Source of the DNA: Clusia tigrina
Lineage: Eukaryota > Arthropoda > Insecta > Diptera > Clusiidae
DNA length: 64,000 bases
Reading direction: 5' to 3'
Assembly: GCA_920105625.2 (NCBI GenBank)
Contig: OV050032.1
Span: 132,723,897 to 132,787,896 of the forward strand
Shown: piece by piece, positions 49,528-64,000 of the stretch
Layout: every line of letters starts with the position of its first letter
Numbering within the stretch: the stretch's first letter is position 1
Program-made: the position numbers and the translations under genes
Notes under the pieces: model-generated
The model's database searches: none
What the model was told of the DNA's origin: nothing
Seen by the model: the letters and a program-made list of their open reading frames with translations, nothing else

Positions 49528-50952
49528 TTACTTTGTCAGCATGGTACCACCATGGCGCGTTAGGCTCAAAGTACGACAATTATTATTGCCAGGCATTAAA
49601 ATGGGTGAAACCGCTGGTGAATTGCCATACATATGTAATCTTTCTATGCGGTGTTTGGGCGTAGAATTACCTTCTGTAAGGATTACATTGGCACAACCAG
49701 ACTCCGAAAGTTTACTGATCGACAACTGTTTCAAATTTGAAGTCTGTCTGCTCATAGAATCATTGCCATTCTCCCATTCAATATGTTTAAAATCTGCATC
49801 CATATCGACCAAATTCATAGCAGTCCCTAAAAGACTATTTACGGGTATACTTTTAGGCAGGCACGGAGTACTGGTGCGTGGAAGCATATTACAGATTTCC
49901 TGTAGATTCGGCGTACCAGGCGTCGTCACTGTTGCAGGATTCGAGCCACTTTCTTGCTTAATTGGCGTTTCTGTTGCGATACAACTTATCGCACTATTGA
50001 AGGCAGCAGGTGGTCTATTTCTTCTACGTGTACTCAGCGAAAGCAAATCAAATGTATTTGTGATCGCTCATTCGGTATTTCTATATCACATAGCTTTAAA
50101 TCATCATCATCGCTCCAATCCTTAAATATCTGTTCAGCTCCTAATTCAGCTTCTAATATTTTTAAATCACTTCTACTTGTTTTACAGCAGTTTATGATGC
50201 CTGCTTTGGAAACACAAGATTTACCATCTTCCATATGTTTCAACGGAGGCAAATCTTCTAATATGGCCTGAGCGCGTTTCCTGGAAACCTCAGAAATGTT
50301 AATCAGCTTCCTAGAAGCTGTTTGTAAAATGGGGCCTGATATCTCATTATTCCCAATGAAATCAAGCTTCGAGGACTCTTATATTGTTTTGATATCACAT
50401 TCTGAAATATTGCTTTAAGTCCCGCTTCTCTTGCAAACAGGGTTCATCTAAGCTTTTCAATCCTGACTCAGATAGAAATCTAGTTGCCAGACCATTTCCA
50501 GGTGGTTTCTCCGCTTTTATTGTTGCTGCTTCATCATTACCATTTCCGCAGTTCAATGGGGGCAAATTTTCTAATACAGCTTGAGCACGTATTTTTGCCG
50601 TTTCATTGACTGAAATTGGTTTCTTGGCAGCTGTTTGAAATGAAGGATACTCATTTGGAGATTCTCGAGGCAGTGGTGGTAATCGTTGAACACTTATTTT
50701 GGAATATACTTTCGAACTATCATTTATGCTGCAGTTGTCCTGAGTTACCAATTTCTTTGCTACATCTTTGTGTTTCGAAGTTGGCAAAGAAATCACAGTC
50801 CATATTCCAGTCATCTTCCATTTCACCAATAGCTTCTTCCTTACCTGCAAAACTGTTTATACAAAGATAATCGCATTCAGCTGGCATAAAAAATAGCATA
50901 CTTCTCAAGTGTTTTGTAGATTTCAGTTTTATGAAAGTTTCATTATTAATAT
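49528..50952 (-). pseudogene. Brca2-like gene, second locus: BRC exon fused to C-terminus
   Basis: Minus strand. After the 51-nt intron the exon reads LRSMLFFMPAECDYLCIN, then BRC-A near 50564-50650 (FQTAAKKPISVNETAK, AVLENL) and BRC-B near 50250-50335 (LQTASRKLINISEVSRKRAQ, AILEDL). Past NERSQIHLICFR at about 50045 it jumps to STRRRNRPPA, the C-terminal region, so BRC-C, D and E are deleted. The terminal frame 50046-49528 is open to TMLTK and TAA. Frameshifts near 50790 and 50395 break it. BRC-B here keeps an LPPLKHM segment lost in unit c. Confidence 0.68.
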
Positions 50953-51003
50953 CTAAAATATGAACGAATTATTTAAATTAATTCAAACCAGAAATTAACA
51001 TAC
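50953..51003 (-). other. Predicted 51-nt intron in the second Brca2-like locus
   Basis: Same position, donor (GTATGT) and acceptor (TTTTAG) as in array units a and b. Splicing again keeps frame into INNETFIKL. Confidence 0.6.
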
Positions 51004-51798
51004 AATTTTTCTTACTGTTATTAAAACTGGTTTGAACAGCTCCATCAGCACAATTAAAATAAATATTAGCATTATTAGTAGCAATCTTGTCTGAGTTGTC
51101 CTTGAAAGAATCTGTAGAAGAATCAGAGGAAAAGTCACACAATTCTCGTGAAGAAGATCGAGAAGTAACGACCACTAAATGAAAGAGGATACTTTTCACG
51201 CAAAGTAAGAATTCCCCCAATTTGTTGTGATTGCGTAGCACAAAATCCCGAGGGATCCCGTGAATCTCCTTCATCTTCTTTAGCTGTCAGAAAAATCTCC
51301 GGACTAGTCTCAGTCTCTAATTTTGTAGGTGTAACGAGGATATCTGAAGTTGCAAAATTTTGTGTAAATTAATCACTATAATAAGAAAATTATTGGAAAT
51401 ATAATATCAGTTTTTATATTTGAATGAAGTGATATATTTTGCTTCTCCGGTAAGAGATGCTCAACATTTCTTCCAGCTCGCAGATGCTCTTCCATGTTCT
51501 CCTCTGAAAAACTCACGTGTCGTCGACTATATGTCCGTAAAGATTTCGTTTTAATTTTAAAAATAGAAGTTGCATCCTCGGGCGCTTGCGTTGATGTTGA
51601 CGCAGGTCGTTCAGGTGAGAATGTAATAACAATGGCATTTGATTTTGCTGGTTGAAGCGGTGTGTGAACTGTCGTGCTTGGTGTAGCAATTGGATACCTG
51701 TGATAAGACTTGCCATACTCTTTTTCAACTTCCTCACAAAAATGCAACAGTTCGGAGTCAGTGACCTCAAAATGCCTTTCCGAAATAAGATTCTTCAT
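51004..51798 (-). pseudogene. Brca2-like gene, second locus: N-terminal exons
   Basis: Starts MKNLISERHFEVTDSELLHF at 51798 and is open for 140 codons to about 51376, with SYHRYPIATPSTTVH, AIVITFSPERPASTS and RHVSFSEENMEEHL. A second exon near 51370-51004 carries SPEIF, DEGDSRDP and CDFSSDSSTDSFKDNSD, with a one-base insertion near 51167. Upstream of the ATG it keeps sequence to CCGTATACAT at 51893, where hairpin element C begins. Its N-terminal exon lacks the frameshift found in array units a and b. Confidence 0.6.
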
Positions 51799-51893
51799 TA
51801 AATCAGGTGTTAATTGAGTTTGTAGTGATGGTGCAAATGAATCTGAATTATTTTAAATAGGATGAAAGATATCGCAACTTTGGAAACCGTATA

Positions 51894-52085
51894 CATAACT
51901 TCGCTAATAAAACTTTGGACAGGCAAAAGTTAACATCATATCATATGCTTGAATATATATATATATATATATATATACTCGTATATACGAGTATATATAA
52001 ATATAAACATCTTACAGGAAATAAGATGATGTAAACGACTGCCTGTCCAAAGATTTATTAGCGAAATTATTCAATTCTTCTTATA
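51894..52085. mobile_element. Hairpin element C with a (TA)n loop
   Basis: Two arms of about 38-45 bp in inverted orientation: CGCTAATAAAACTTTGGACA with its continuation at 51902-51945, and the complement of CGCTAATAAATCTTTGGACA at about 52030-52068. The loop holds (TA)n and a CTCGTATATACGAG palindrome. No ORF. Probably a small non-autonomous element or fold-back repeat. One arm recurs at 35837-35950. Confidence 0.6.
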
Positions 52086-52590
52086 TAAATTTGAAATTTT
52101 AGCTTGTGCTAGAATTGTTAATGGTAAATATAAATATATCCTATGATACTAAGAAACTAAAGAAGATTTCTATTGTTTTGTTGGGATAGTTATAAGATTT
52201 GGTATTTTAAAAGATAAATTTTATATTTTCACAATTAATTTAGTCAACTTTCCTGCTGGGAATAAATAGTGGTCATGTTCAATGTCCGTCTGCTTTTTTT
52301 GGCTGCTTTGCCGTTTGACGTTTAAGTTTCTTTTCTCTGTGTTCTCTGGCTCAGTATCTGATGTAAATAACAAAACAAAAAAATAAATTAATAACAATTA
52401 TACGTCATTTCAAATTATTACTGAAAGTGGTCAAAAAACTCCATAATGAAAATCATAATGAAGATATATATTCATGGAAATGATGGATGAGTATATAAAT
52501 AACTGAAAATTTGCATTTTTGAAATTTCATTTTGGTGCGACAATTTCTATATAGATTTATAATTTTTTCTAACATTTCTGGAATCGCAAC
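52086..52590. other. AT-rich spacer
   Basis: I see no gene or repeat unit here apart from about 60 bp on the left (to about 52125) that match the flank of the element C arm at 35.84 kb. Confidence 0.5.
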
Positions 52591-52956
52591 CAAGGTGAAT
52601 TTACTTACATGGTGCCTGCAAGATGAATTTCGTACTTCCGGAATTTTCAAACATAAGCAATGTGCTATCAAAATAAACTAAATTTAGAGGAATGGAGGAA
52701 TACATAAGAGCTACTTAAAGTGGTATATATTATATATAAAATGCATTTAATAGTTAAATAGACTCATAATTTCTTCATAATGTACAAAAATAACAATTAA
52801 AAAACTCTTATTCACTCAAATCAAAACTGTGTTTGCAATTGTTTGCATTTTTGTTTTGATCGCATTTTTCTATAATTTCAATTTTGAGAGCTACTGAGGG
52901 AAAATTGTTTCAAAAAAATTTGTTCTTGCAGCCACCATGTAAGTAAATTCACCTTG
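52591..52956. mobile_element. P-derived MITE with 32-bp terminal inverted repeats
   Basis: 366 bp bounded by CAAGGTGAATTTACTTACAT (32 nt, 52591-52622) and its inverted copy (52925-52956), one mismatch apart. The left ~125 bp match, inverted, the last ~120 bp of the P-like element (33690-33808). Flanking words AATCGCAAC and AGTCGCAAC form an imperfect direct repeat of about 8-9 bp. The P family has 31-bp repeats and 8-bp target duplications, so an internally deleted P derivative is the best reading. No coding capacity. Confidence 0.72.
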
Positions 52957-53011
52957 AGTCGCAACAATCTGGAGGAGAAACTATACAAATAATTATACAG
53001 ATATATATATA

Positions 53012-54005
53012 CCAGGTGTATAAGCTGAAATCCGCTGTTTTTTTTTGTCATAAAAAACACAGTTTTTTTATAGAAAGCAAAAAATAATTTATTCAAAGTA
53101 TTTGCCCTCGCTAGCTATACATTTTTCCCATCTCTCGGGCAACTTGTGTATACCACGCCAAAAGAATTTTTCACCTTTCGAGACAAACCACTCGACAAGC
53201 CATTTTCCGACGTCTTCGTACGAATCGAAGTGCTGTTCTCCGAGCTTGTGACCCATCGATGAAAACAGATGATAATCGGAAGGGGCCAGGTCTGGTGAAT
53301 AAGTCGGATGAGATAGCACTAACCAGTTGATGTCTCCAAGTAGTTTTGGACCATTTTTGACTTGTGCGATGGGGCATTGTCGTGGAGAAAAATCAGTTTC
53401 TCATGTCTTTGTTCATAACCTGGCCTTTCCCAAGCAAACCACGGTGCAAATTGATTAGTTGTTGGTGGTAGCGGTGAGCATTGACAGTTTCACCAGGTTT
53501 CAACAGTTCATAGTAGACGACACCTTGCTGATCCCACCAAACGCACAGCATCGTCTTGCGTCCAAATCGCAAGCATTTTTTGCGATTGGGTATCGTCCTC
53601 ATCCAAAAGAGGCTGTAATTCATGGTCCTCCACTTTTCTGGGTCGATTTTCACGCTTCTTGTCACTCAGGTCAAAATGCCCGTCTTTAAACCGACGAAAC
53701 CAGTCTCTGCAAGTTGTTTCCGATAACGCACTGTCACTATAGGCCTATACAAGCTTTCGATGCGATTCGGTAGACGATTTCTTCACATTAAAGCAAAAAA
53801 GTAGAGCTTCCCGCATATGCTCTTTTTGTGGCACAAAATTAGACATGATTACGCAAGGGAAAATATATGTTGTTATAGGAAATCATTGATGGTGTGCAAT
53901 GATTGATGTAGACAGGTGTCGAACTCACACAAAAAAAAGTATGCCGTTTCTATGGTAGCTAACACCATCTATGAGCAAACAGCGGATTTAAGCTTATACA
54001 CCTGA
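53012..54005 (-). mobile_element. Mariner element, internally deleted
   Basis: 994 bp with inverted ends of about 28 bp (CCAGGTGTATAAGCTGAAAT at the left; complement of TCAGGTGTATAAGCTTAAAT at the right) and TA on each side, inside a TA-rich region. A transposase is read on the minus strand. A full mariner is about 1.3 kb, so roughly 0.3 kb is missing. Confidence 0.85.
53089..53846 (-). pseudogene. Mariner transposase remnant
   Basis: ATG at 53846 begins MSNFVPQKEHMREALLF. Helix-turn-helix region pieces follow (SALSETTCRDWFRRFKDGHF), then the text passes through RKVEDHELQPLLDEDDTQSQ into FGRKTMLCVWWDQQGVVYYE, so the linker and first catalytic Asp region are deleted. The second Asp is in VWWDQQG and the third in SPDLAPSDYHLF. 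The C-terminus ends WEKCIASEGKYFE at 53089. Several frameshifts add to the deletion. Inactive. Confidence 0.82.
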
Positions 54006-58431
<4,426 letters not shown>

Positions 58432-59461
58432 TTGTATGAATTTTGACAACGTGTTGAGTAATTCTATGTAGATAAGATTTTTTACGCTACATGGTATTTG
58501 TTTTCTGTTGTTTGTAATTTAGCTAATTGGGTGTTTGTGAAATGAATTCTCAATAATAATAAATAAAACAACGTAATTATATAAACTATCAAATCTATTT
58601 ATGTGAAAATTAGTAATTGAAATAATACTGAATAGATTGTTAAATGTAGACATGCTTTCGCAGAAGCATTATATAAATATTTTCATTTACAAAATTCCGC
58701 TGAATTCATATGTTTATATATTGCTTTCTGCTTTGGTATTTCATAATTTGACTAATACATTGTAATTTGCCTGGAATATATTTTGTATTCATTAGATTTT
58801 TAGCTATGAATTGAAATTAAAATGCCCTCAAAAATAGTTGTTTCAAAACAAAAACAAAATATATAATATTTATTTAATTAAATATACGTACTGAAATGTG
58901 TTGCTTTTTTCTCTTATATTGATTACTAGACATTTAAAGTAAGTTTAACAACATAGTTTAATGATAATAGATAAATATTTTATTATAATATAATAATGTT
59001 GGCATTAAGTTCATTAAAAAGAATAAACAAGTCATTAGCCTGTCAATAATAATAATAATAATAAACAAGTCAAAAAAACTATGAACTAATATAAGAATTA
59101 AATAATAATTTTAATAAATTTATTTTAGCATATAGAGTAATGTACCTAATATTAGTAATGATCAAAATTATTAATCAGAAATAATATTCAGTAAATTGAA
59201 TTTGGTACTTTTTGGAATGAGAATAGCATTAAAATATTAACGAACGACAACCCCAAATAGTGCTTTTTCCGAAACTCACCAGTTTTTTTACATCCAGTGG
59301 GGAATGAAAAATTGGTTTGTTTACATCCAGTGGGGAAAAAATTGCCAGCAATTCAAGTGTATTCTGTGAATGGATAAGTAAGTTTCATTTGTCTTATTCT
59401 CTGCTTCATATCTCCGTCTTTGTAGAATATATATTCGAACTCAGTAAACAGCCTTAAGGTT
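58432..59461. repeat. Block B, copy 3 (truncated)
   Basis: Matches 227-1245 with small differences, including an AAT-repeat expansion near 59050. It stops at CTTAAGGT, where an LTR begins; no Brca2-like sequence follows in the window. Confidence 0.82.
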
Positions 59462-59904
59462 TGTAGGGTACCTTACCAGCGTACAGTGACGACCACTTTA
59501 AGCACAAGTATAAGCTCAGTTCGCGTATGCCGAACTCGCTGCATGTATGCCGTCCCTACGGCACGTGTCAATGTAAGTACCGTTACTAAAAATGTAACCC
59601 ATATAATTTTGGAAATATTAAATGTGATGGGTTAGAATAAGATAGACAATATCATAAGTAGTTAGAGTAAGAAATAAATATTTGTAAAAATCATATATAA
59701 AGGGCCACCAGGGCAGATAATAAATCAGAATAATTTGAATTCTAAACCTGCAACTACTGCATTAGTATTTATTCTTGTTCTCAGTGCTCTTGACTAGGCA
59801 TAGTCAGGACCAGCACAAACCCGTAGCGTAACCAACGGCAAACTCTGCCGGTTACAAGCTTCACTCCAGGGCGCTATTCCGCTTTGTTAACTACTCATAT
59901 TACA
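59462..59904 (+). repeat. 5' LTR of a 412/mdg1-like Gypsy element
   Basis: 443 bp from TGTAGGGTACCTTACC to CATATTACA (TG...CA), followed directly by TGGCGATCCTGC, a probable primer-binding site. An LTR ending TTACA followed by TGGCGA is typical of the 412/mdg1 group. A TATAAA-like word lies near 59694 and AATAAA near 59720. No 3' LTR is seen in the window. Confidence 0.65.
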
Positions 59905-60960
59905 TGGCGATCCTGCAATTTTCGATCCTGCAATTTTCGATCCTGCAATTTTTGATCCTGCAATTATCAAATTCCGACGATGGAAACAAAGAAGAAATGC
60001 AAAAAAGAGGCAAAACCAAGAACAGCCGTACAGCAATACATAAAAACTAAAAATGTTATGTTAGTAAAACAATTTTATAAAATGTTAGTAAAGCAGTAAA
60101 AAAAAACTAAAAAAAAAATGTTCTTTTTTAAATAAGAAATATTAGTAATAAGATAATAAATATAAGAATAACGGCCATTAGTACAGCCCCATAGCAATAA
60201 ATAAACTAAAATATTTTATAAAGCAATAAACAAAAACTAAGAAATTTTTAAATAAGAAATGTTAGTAATAACAATAAATATAAGTTAAGAAATGTTATAA
60301 ATAAAAAATTCCAAGCCCAAAAATATTAATGGAATCAATACTGAAGAAGTTAACATACATACTAACTACACTGAAGAAAAACCCAAATAGAAAACACACC
60401 AACACAACCATTAAAAATAAGCTACAACAGATAGACGAACTTAGAGTCAAATTTCAACAACTACTGACAGCAGAAGAACAAACTAAAGACTTAGTTGTTA
60501 TAAACATAAGTTTCACCAACACTTACTCCATGATACAAGATATCCTCCTACAACAACTAGAACAAAACATTGACGAAGACAACACAGAAGAAATCGAACC
60601 AAACATGGCATCATTTAATTTTAAGCGAAATCTCTACCCACCTTTACGGGTAACTTCAGAGATGTAGATAGTCATAGTCACCGCTGAACTGATAAACAAA
60701 TCACTCAACGAGTCAGGAAAAACAGACTACAATACATCTGCCACGCTAAGTTAACTGCTAACGTAAGAACTGCTATAGGAGGTTATACGCATCCAGAGGA
60801 CTCAAACACACTTACCACTCTACTACCACAGAGGTACAAAGACGCGACAACAATACCACAGTTACAGGCTGGATGATAAAAAATGCAACAAAAAATTCAG
60901 GAATTAATTCTTACAAAGAAAAGATACTGACGATAATGAAAGGCTTGAGGATTTAAGCGT
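59905..60960 (+). pseudogene. Leader and Gag remnant of the 412/mdg1-like element
   Basis: The leader opens with four tandem ~15-bp copies of CGATCCTGCAATTTT (59908-59968). Gag starts MESILKKLTYILTTLKKNPN at 60329 and reads to MASFNFKRNLYPPLRVTSEM, stop at 60665-60667. Further gag text in other frames is visible to about 60960 (YKDATTIPQLQ). No protease, RT or integrase follows. The element is truncated or deleted, with unrecognised AT-rich sequence after it. Confidence 0.6.
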
Positions 60961-61389
60961 AAGCTATTTAGAAATAAAAACCAGAGTTATTTCCTTAAGA
61001 TAAATTACTTTATTATAAAATATTATTTAATTAATACAGAGATAAGTTTTACGATGTATAGTGCTTAAGGCAAACAAAAAGAAGAAGGTAAAAACGGAAG
61101 TTATAAAAGGAAGAGACAAATCAAGTTGACATAAGTGACATATTGCATATGTAACAAAAGAAACAAAAAACAATTATCGATATCAATAAAGATGTTTTGA
61201 ACAGTGCAGACGTGTTTAAGCTCGCTCCGCAAAAGTTAATTCTTCATTACAAATTTATTAAGTTAAAGTAACTTAAGTTGTAAAGAAAAAGTGCAATAGT
61301 GCAGTGATCGAGTAGAACGAATCTACCAGTCACTTACTGGGACACATCTTTTAAAATAAAATAAAATAAGAACAAATCACAAATTTATA
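60961..61389 (+). other. AT-rich spacer and probable 5' UTR of the jockey element
   Basis: I see no gene. The right half (from roughly 61200, GTGCAGACGTGTTTAAGC) is probably the 5' UTR of the following jockey element; the exact start is not visible. Jockey elements carry an internal promoter at their first bases. Confidence 0.4.
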
Positions 61390-63037
61390 ATGAGTGTGGC
61401 TGACACACTTAAACAAAAAACAGCAACAAAAAGAAACGCATATTTTTTTTTCGTCTCAAACGAAAACAACGGCAACTCCAAATTGCCGGTCGAAGTGACA
61501 GAGGGCAGAGCACGATCTTGCTCTCCCGCTCTACTAGGTGCCAGCAATTCCCTACCTTGGAGTGTCCAATGCGCGACTACTACACTATGGAGTTTTATCC
61601 ACCAGTTACTACTTCAGCAACCACAATAACAACTCAAAGCTTCTCTACCACAACTGTAACACCGGTGACTGCGACGGTAACGATTAGCTGCAACTCAGCA
61701 ATAATGGCAATCGGAACAACACCAATCTCATCAGCAACAACAAACACGCAAGTACAAAATATAAATATTAAAACCAGTAACAAAAGTACCGAAAATAAAA
61801 ACACAAAACGAAACCGCGAAAAACAATCGCCGAACAAGTTAAATGAACAAAATACTAGTAACAAAAGACCGAAAAATAAAATGTTCAACACAACACAAAC
61901 ATCACTCCAAAAATATTGGCTGAGCGAGCCTATCCCTCCAAACACAACAAACAGATTCGAACTGTTAGCAGTAAATGACAAAACGGACTCTCAAGACAAC
62001 AGTGAAGAACAAAACAACAGTGGGACAAATGCGAACATTAATATACAAAAACCAATTGCACAACGTTTACAAAAACCGCCTCCTTTCAGAATGTTGAAAA
62101 TATAAAAGCCTTATCTGAAGCACTAAATTCCATGCCAAATATATTGTACGAAATGAAAATTCTAAGCAAGAACGAAGTAAAAATTCAACCAAAAGAATCC
62201 ACACACTACACAAAAGTAATTGAATTATTAAAGCAAAAAGGGACAAAGTATTACACATTTCGACCAAAAGATGAGCGAGGCTTTAGAGTGGTATTACGAA
62301 ATATGCACCATTCAACCGACACAGAAGACATTAAAAACGAATTAGCTGAACTAGGCCATGAAGTGACAAATATCCATAACATCCAAATAGCTAATGGTGC
62401 CAAAATAACACAACCACTTTCACTATTTTCAATTGAATTGAAAATAAAAGATAACAATAAAAGCATATACGACATTACTCACCTCCTACACTGCAAAATT
62501 AGCTTTGAGCCACCCCGACAAAAGAGAACTATTCCACAATGCACAAATTGCCAAAAGTACGGCCACACAAGAAACTACTGCCAGATAGACCCGGTGTGTG
62601 TCAAATGTGCCGGAAAACACAAGACAAACATGTGCACAATTAAAATCGACGCTGATAGAGTAAATATTAAATGCGTACATTGCGGTGAAAACCACCCGGC
62701 AAACTACAGAGGATGTGCGATATATAAAGCTCGACAAGTCCAGAGATACCCTACACTTCGCAAGAAAGAATCAAATGTACAAATCAATATTGAAACAAAC
62801 CAAAACAATCACAATACAAAAATAAATGGCCAGAAAATCATCTCTGGTATTTCATACGCTCAAGCTGCACAAATGGAAACAATATCACAGGAGCCAAATC
62901 AAATAAAAAGCAACAGCACATATGAAATAATATCAAACAATGACGATCTATCCGAATTAAACAATGATGAAACAACTAATAAATCAAATGACCAGTATGA
63001 TGAACATAGTAACTATGCTTGTATGCAAAATAGATGA
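61390..63037 (+). pseudogene. Jockey ORF1 (Gag-like nucleocapsid)
   Basis: ATG at 61390 (MSVADTLKQKTATKRNAYFF). The reading passes through three frames: 61390-61629, 61518-62105 and 62132-63037, so at least two frameshifts are present. The middle is Ser/Thr/Asn-rich. The C-terminal third holds the conserved RNA-binding part: EVTNIHNIQIANGAKITQPL and three Cys/His knuckles, CTNCQKYGHTRNYC, CVKCAGKHKTNMC and CVHCGENHPANYRGC. These are characteristic of jockey-clade gags. ORF1 stops TGA at 63035-63037, overlapping the ORF2 start as ATGA. Confidence 0.82.
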
Positions 63038-64000
63038 ACGCAGTAAATAAAATAAATTTGGCAATATGGAATGCAAATGGACTGTCGCGCCATGAACTAG
63101 AACTAAAGACTTTCCTAATAAATAATTCAATAGATGTGATGTTAATCTCGGAAACACATGCTACAGACAAAACATATGTTAAATTCCCTACCTTTGACAT
63201 CCATTACACAAATCATCCTGACAACAAATCTCACGGTGGAACGGCGATCATTATAAAAAAAAATATGAATTACATTGAACTTGACGCATATAAAAAAGAA
63301 AACCTTCAAGCAACCACAATAGCACTAAATGACTCGAAAGGGCAAATCGTAGTATCTGCTGTCTATTGTCCACCAAAATATAACAACACAAAAGAACAAT
63401 ATCTAGACTATTTAAAAAAAACTGGGGAATCGCTATTTAGCCGGAGGTGACTATAACGCTAAAAATGTTTTATGGGGATCAAGGTTGACAAACGCAAAAG
63501 GACGCGAGTTGCTTAAAGCTATACGATATAGTAATGGTCGATTCATTAGCACTGGTGAACCAACATATTGGCCAACAGATACAAAAAAACAACCTGATTT
63601 AATAGACTTCTGCATCACAAAAAATATTCTTCATAAACAGCTAACTATTAAATCATGGTTAGAATTATCCTCAGACCACTCCCCAATCCTAATGACATTA
63701 CTAGGATCAATAGAGACAAGACTTTTCTCAGGCATCTATGACAATAAAACTGACTGGAATAATTTTCGTCTAGCACTGGAAAAACAACTAAAAATAGATA
63801 TACGATTAAAAACAAAAAATGAAATAGATTCCGCAATCGCATACTTCAATGATAGCGTCATCGAAGCAATCACAGCTTCAACACCAAAGCTAACGTTAGC
63901 AAATACGGACACTACACCAGCGTTCATCAAGGGGAAAATTAAATGGAAAAGGAAGCTCCGGAAAACATGGCAAATCACTAGGAATCCGGAAGATAAACGC
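63034..64000 (+). pseudogene. Jockey ORF2, endonuclease part, runs off the window
   Basis: ATG at 63034 overlaps the ORF1 stop by ATGA, an arrangement suited to termination-reinitiation. Endonuclease motifs: LAIWNANGLSRHELELKTFL, DVMLISETHATDKTYVK, GGTAIIIKKN and VVSAVYCPP. A frameshift near 63445 (after YLDYLKKTGE) moves to GGDYNAKNVLWGSRLTNAKG, PDLIDFCITKN and LSSDHSPILMTLLG in another frame; the catalytic Asp and His residues are present. The RT lies beyond 64000. Apart from the shifts the element looks full length at its 5' end. Confidence 0.85.

Noticed and set aside
59035..59070. AAT-repeat tract in block B copy 3
   Set aside because: Ordinary short microsatellite expansion; noted only as a difference among copies.

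Overview
The window looks like repeat-dense, probably heterochromatic DNA of a fly (Diptera, probably Schizophora; I cannot name the species). The grounds are very AT-rich spacers, GT-AG introns of 51-81 nt, a P-element-type transposase whose introns sit where Drosophila P-element introns sit, and a fly-type mixture of Ty3/Gypsy, BEL/Pao, jockey, LOA-like and mariner/Tc1 elements. I see no rRNA, tRNA, CRISPR or prokaryotic feature, and no intact host gene.

Layout. 1-2070: tail of a jockey element plus flanking block B. 2076-11377: head-to-tail array, minus strand, of decayed copies of a Brca2-like gene, recognised by BRC (RAD51-binding) repeats; the unit is about 3.14 kb and introns are kept. 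11378-12362: non-LTR fragment. 12521-17078: Gypsy element 1. 17277-24500: BEL/Pao element with a leader minisatellite and an extra zinc-knuckle ORF downstream of pol. 24590-25140: Brca2-like fragment. 25767-31052: nearly complete LOA-like non-LTR element (minus) lying between two (TA)n arrays. 31323-33808: P-like element lacking its 5' third. 33809-35280: blocks A and B. 35405-36256: dispersed repeat and (TA)n. 36257-41032: Gypsy element 3 (minus). 41033-47680: block A holding a truncated jockey that itself holds Gypsy element 2 (42590-47024). 47681-51893: block B and a second Brca2-like locus. 51900-56162: hairpin element, P-derived MITE, mariner, Tc1-like element and (TA)n arrays. 56163-59461: blocks A and B again. 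59462-60960: 5' end of a 412/mdg1-like Gypsy element. 61390-64000: a jockey element running off the window.

How it fits together. A composite block (A, B, Brca2-like) was copied several times. The jockey insertion between A and B is present at 1-226 and 42252-47680 but absent at 58.43 kb, so at least one duplication followed that insertion. Transposons then filled the duplicates, often at (TA)n tracts. Nearly every coding region is broken. The best-preserved readings are the P-like transposase body, LOA-like ORF1 and ORF2, the Gypsy 2 integrase and the BRC-repeat exons. The main biological points are the amplified Brca2-like array, the P-like element with intron positions matching IVS2 and IVS3, and a short MITE that appears to derive from it.
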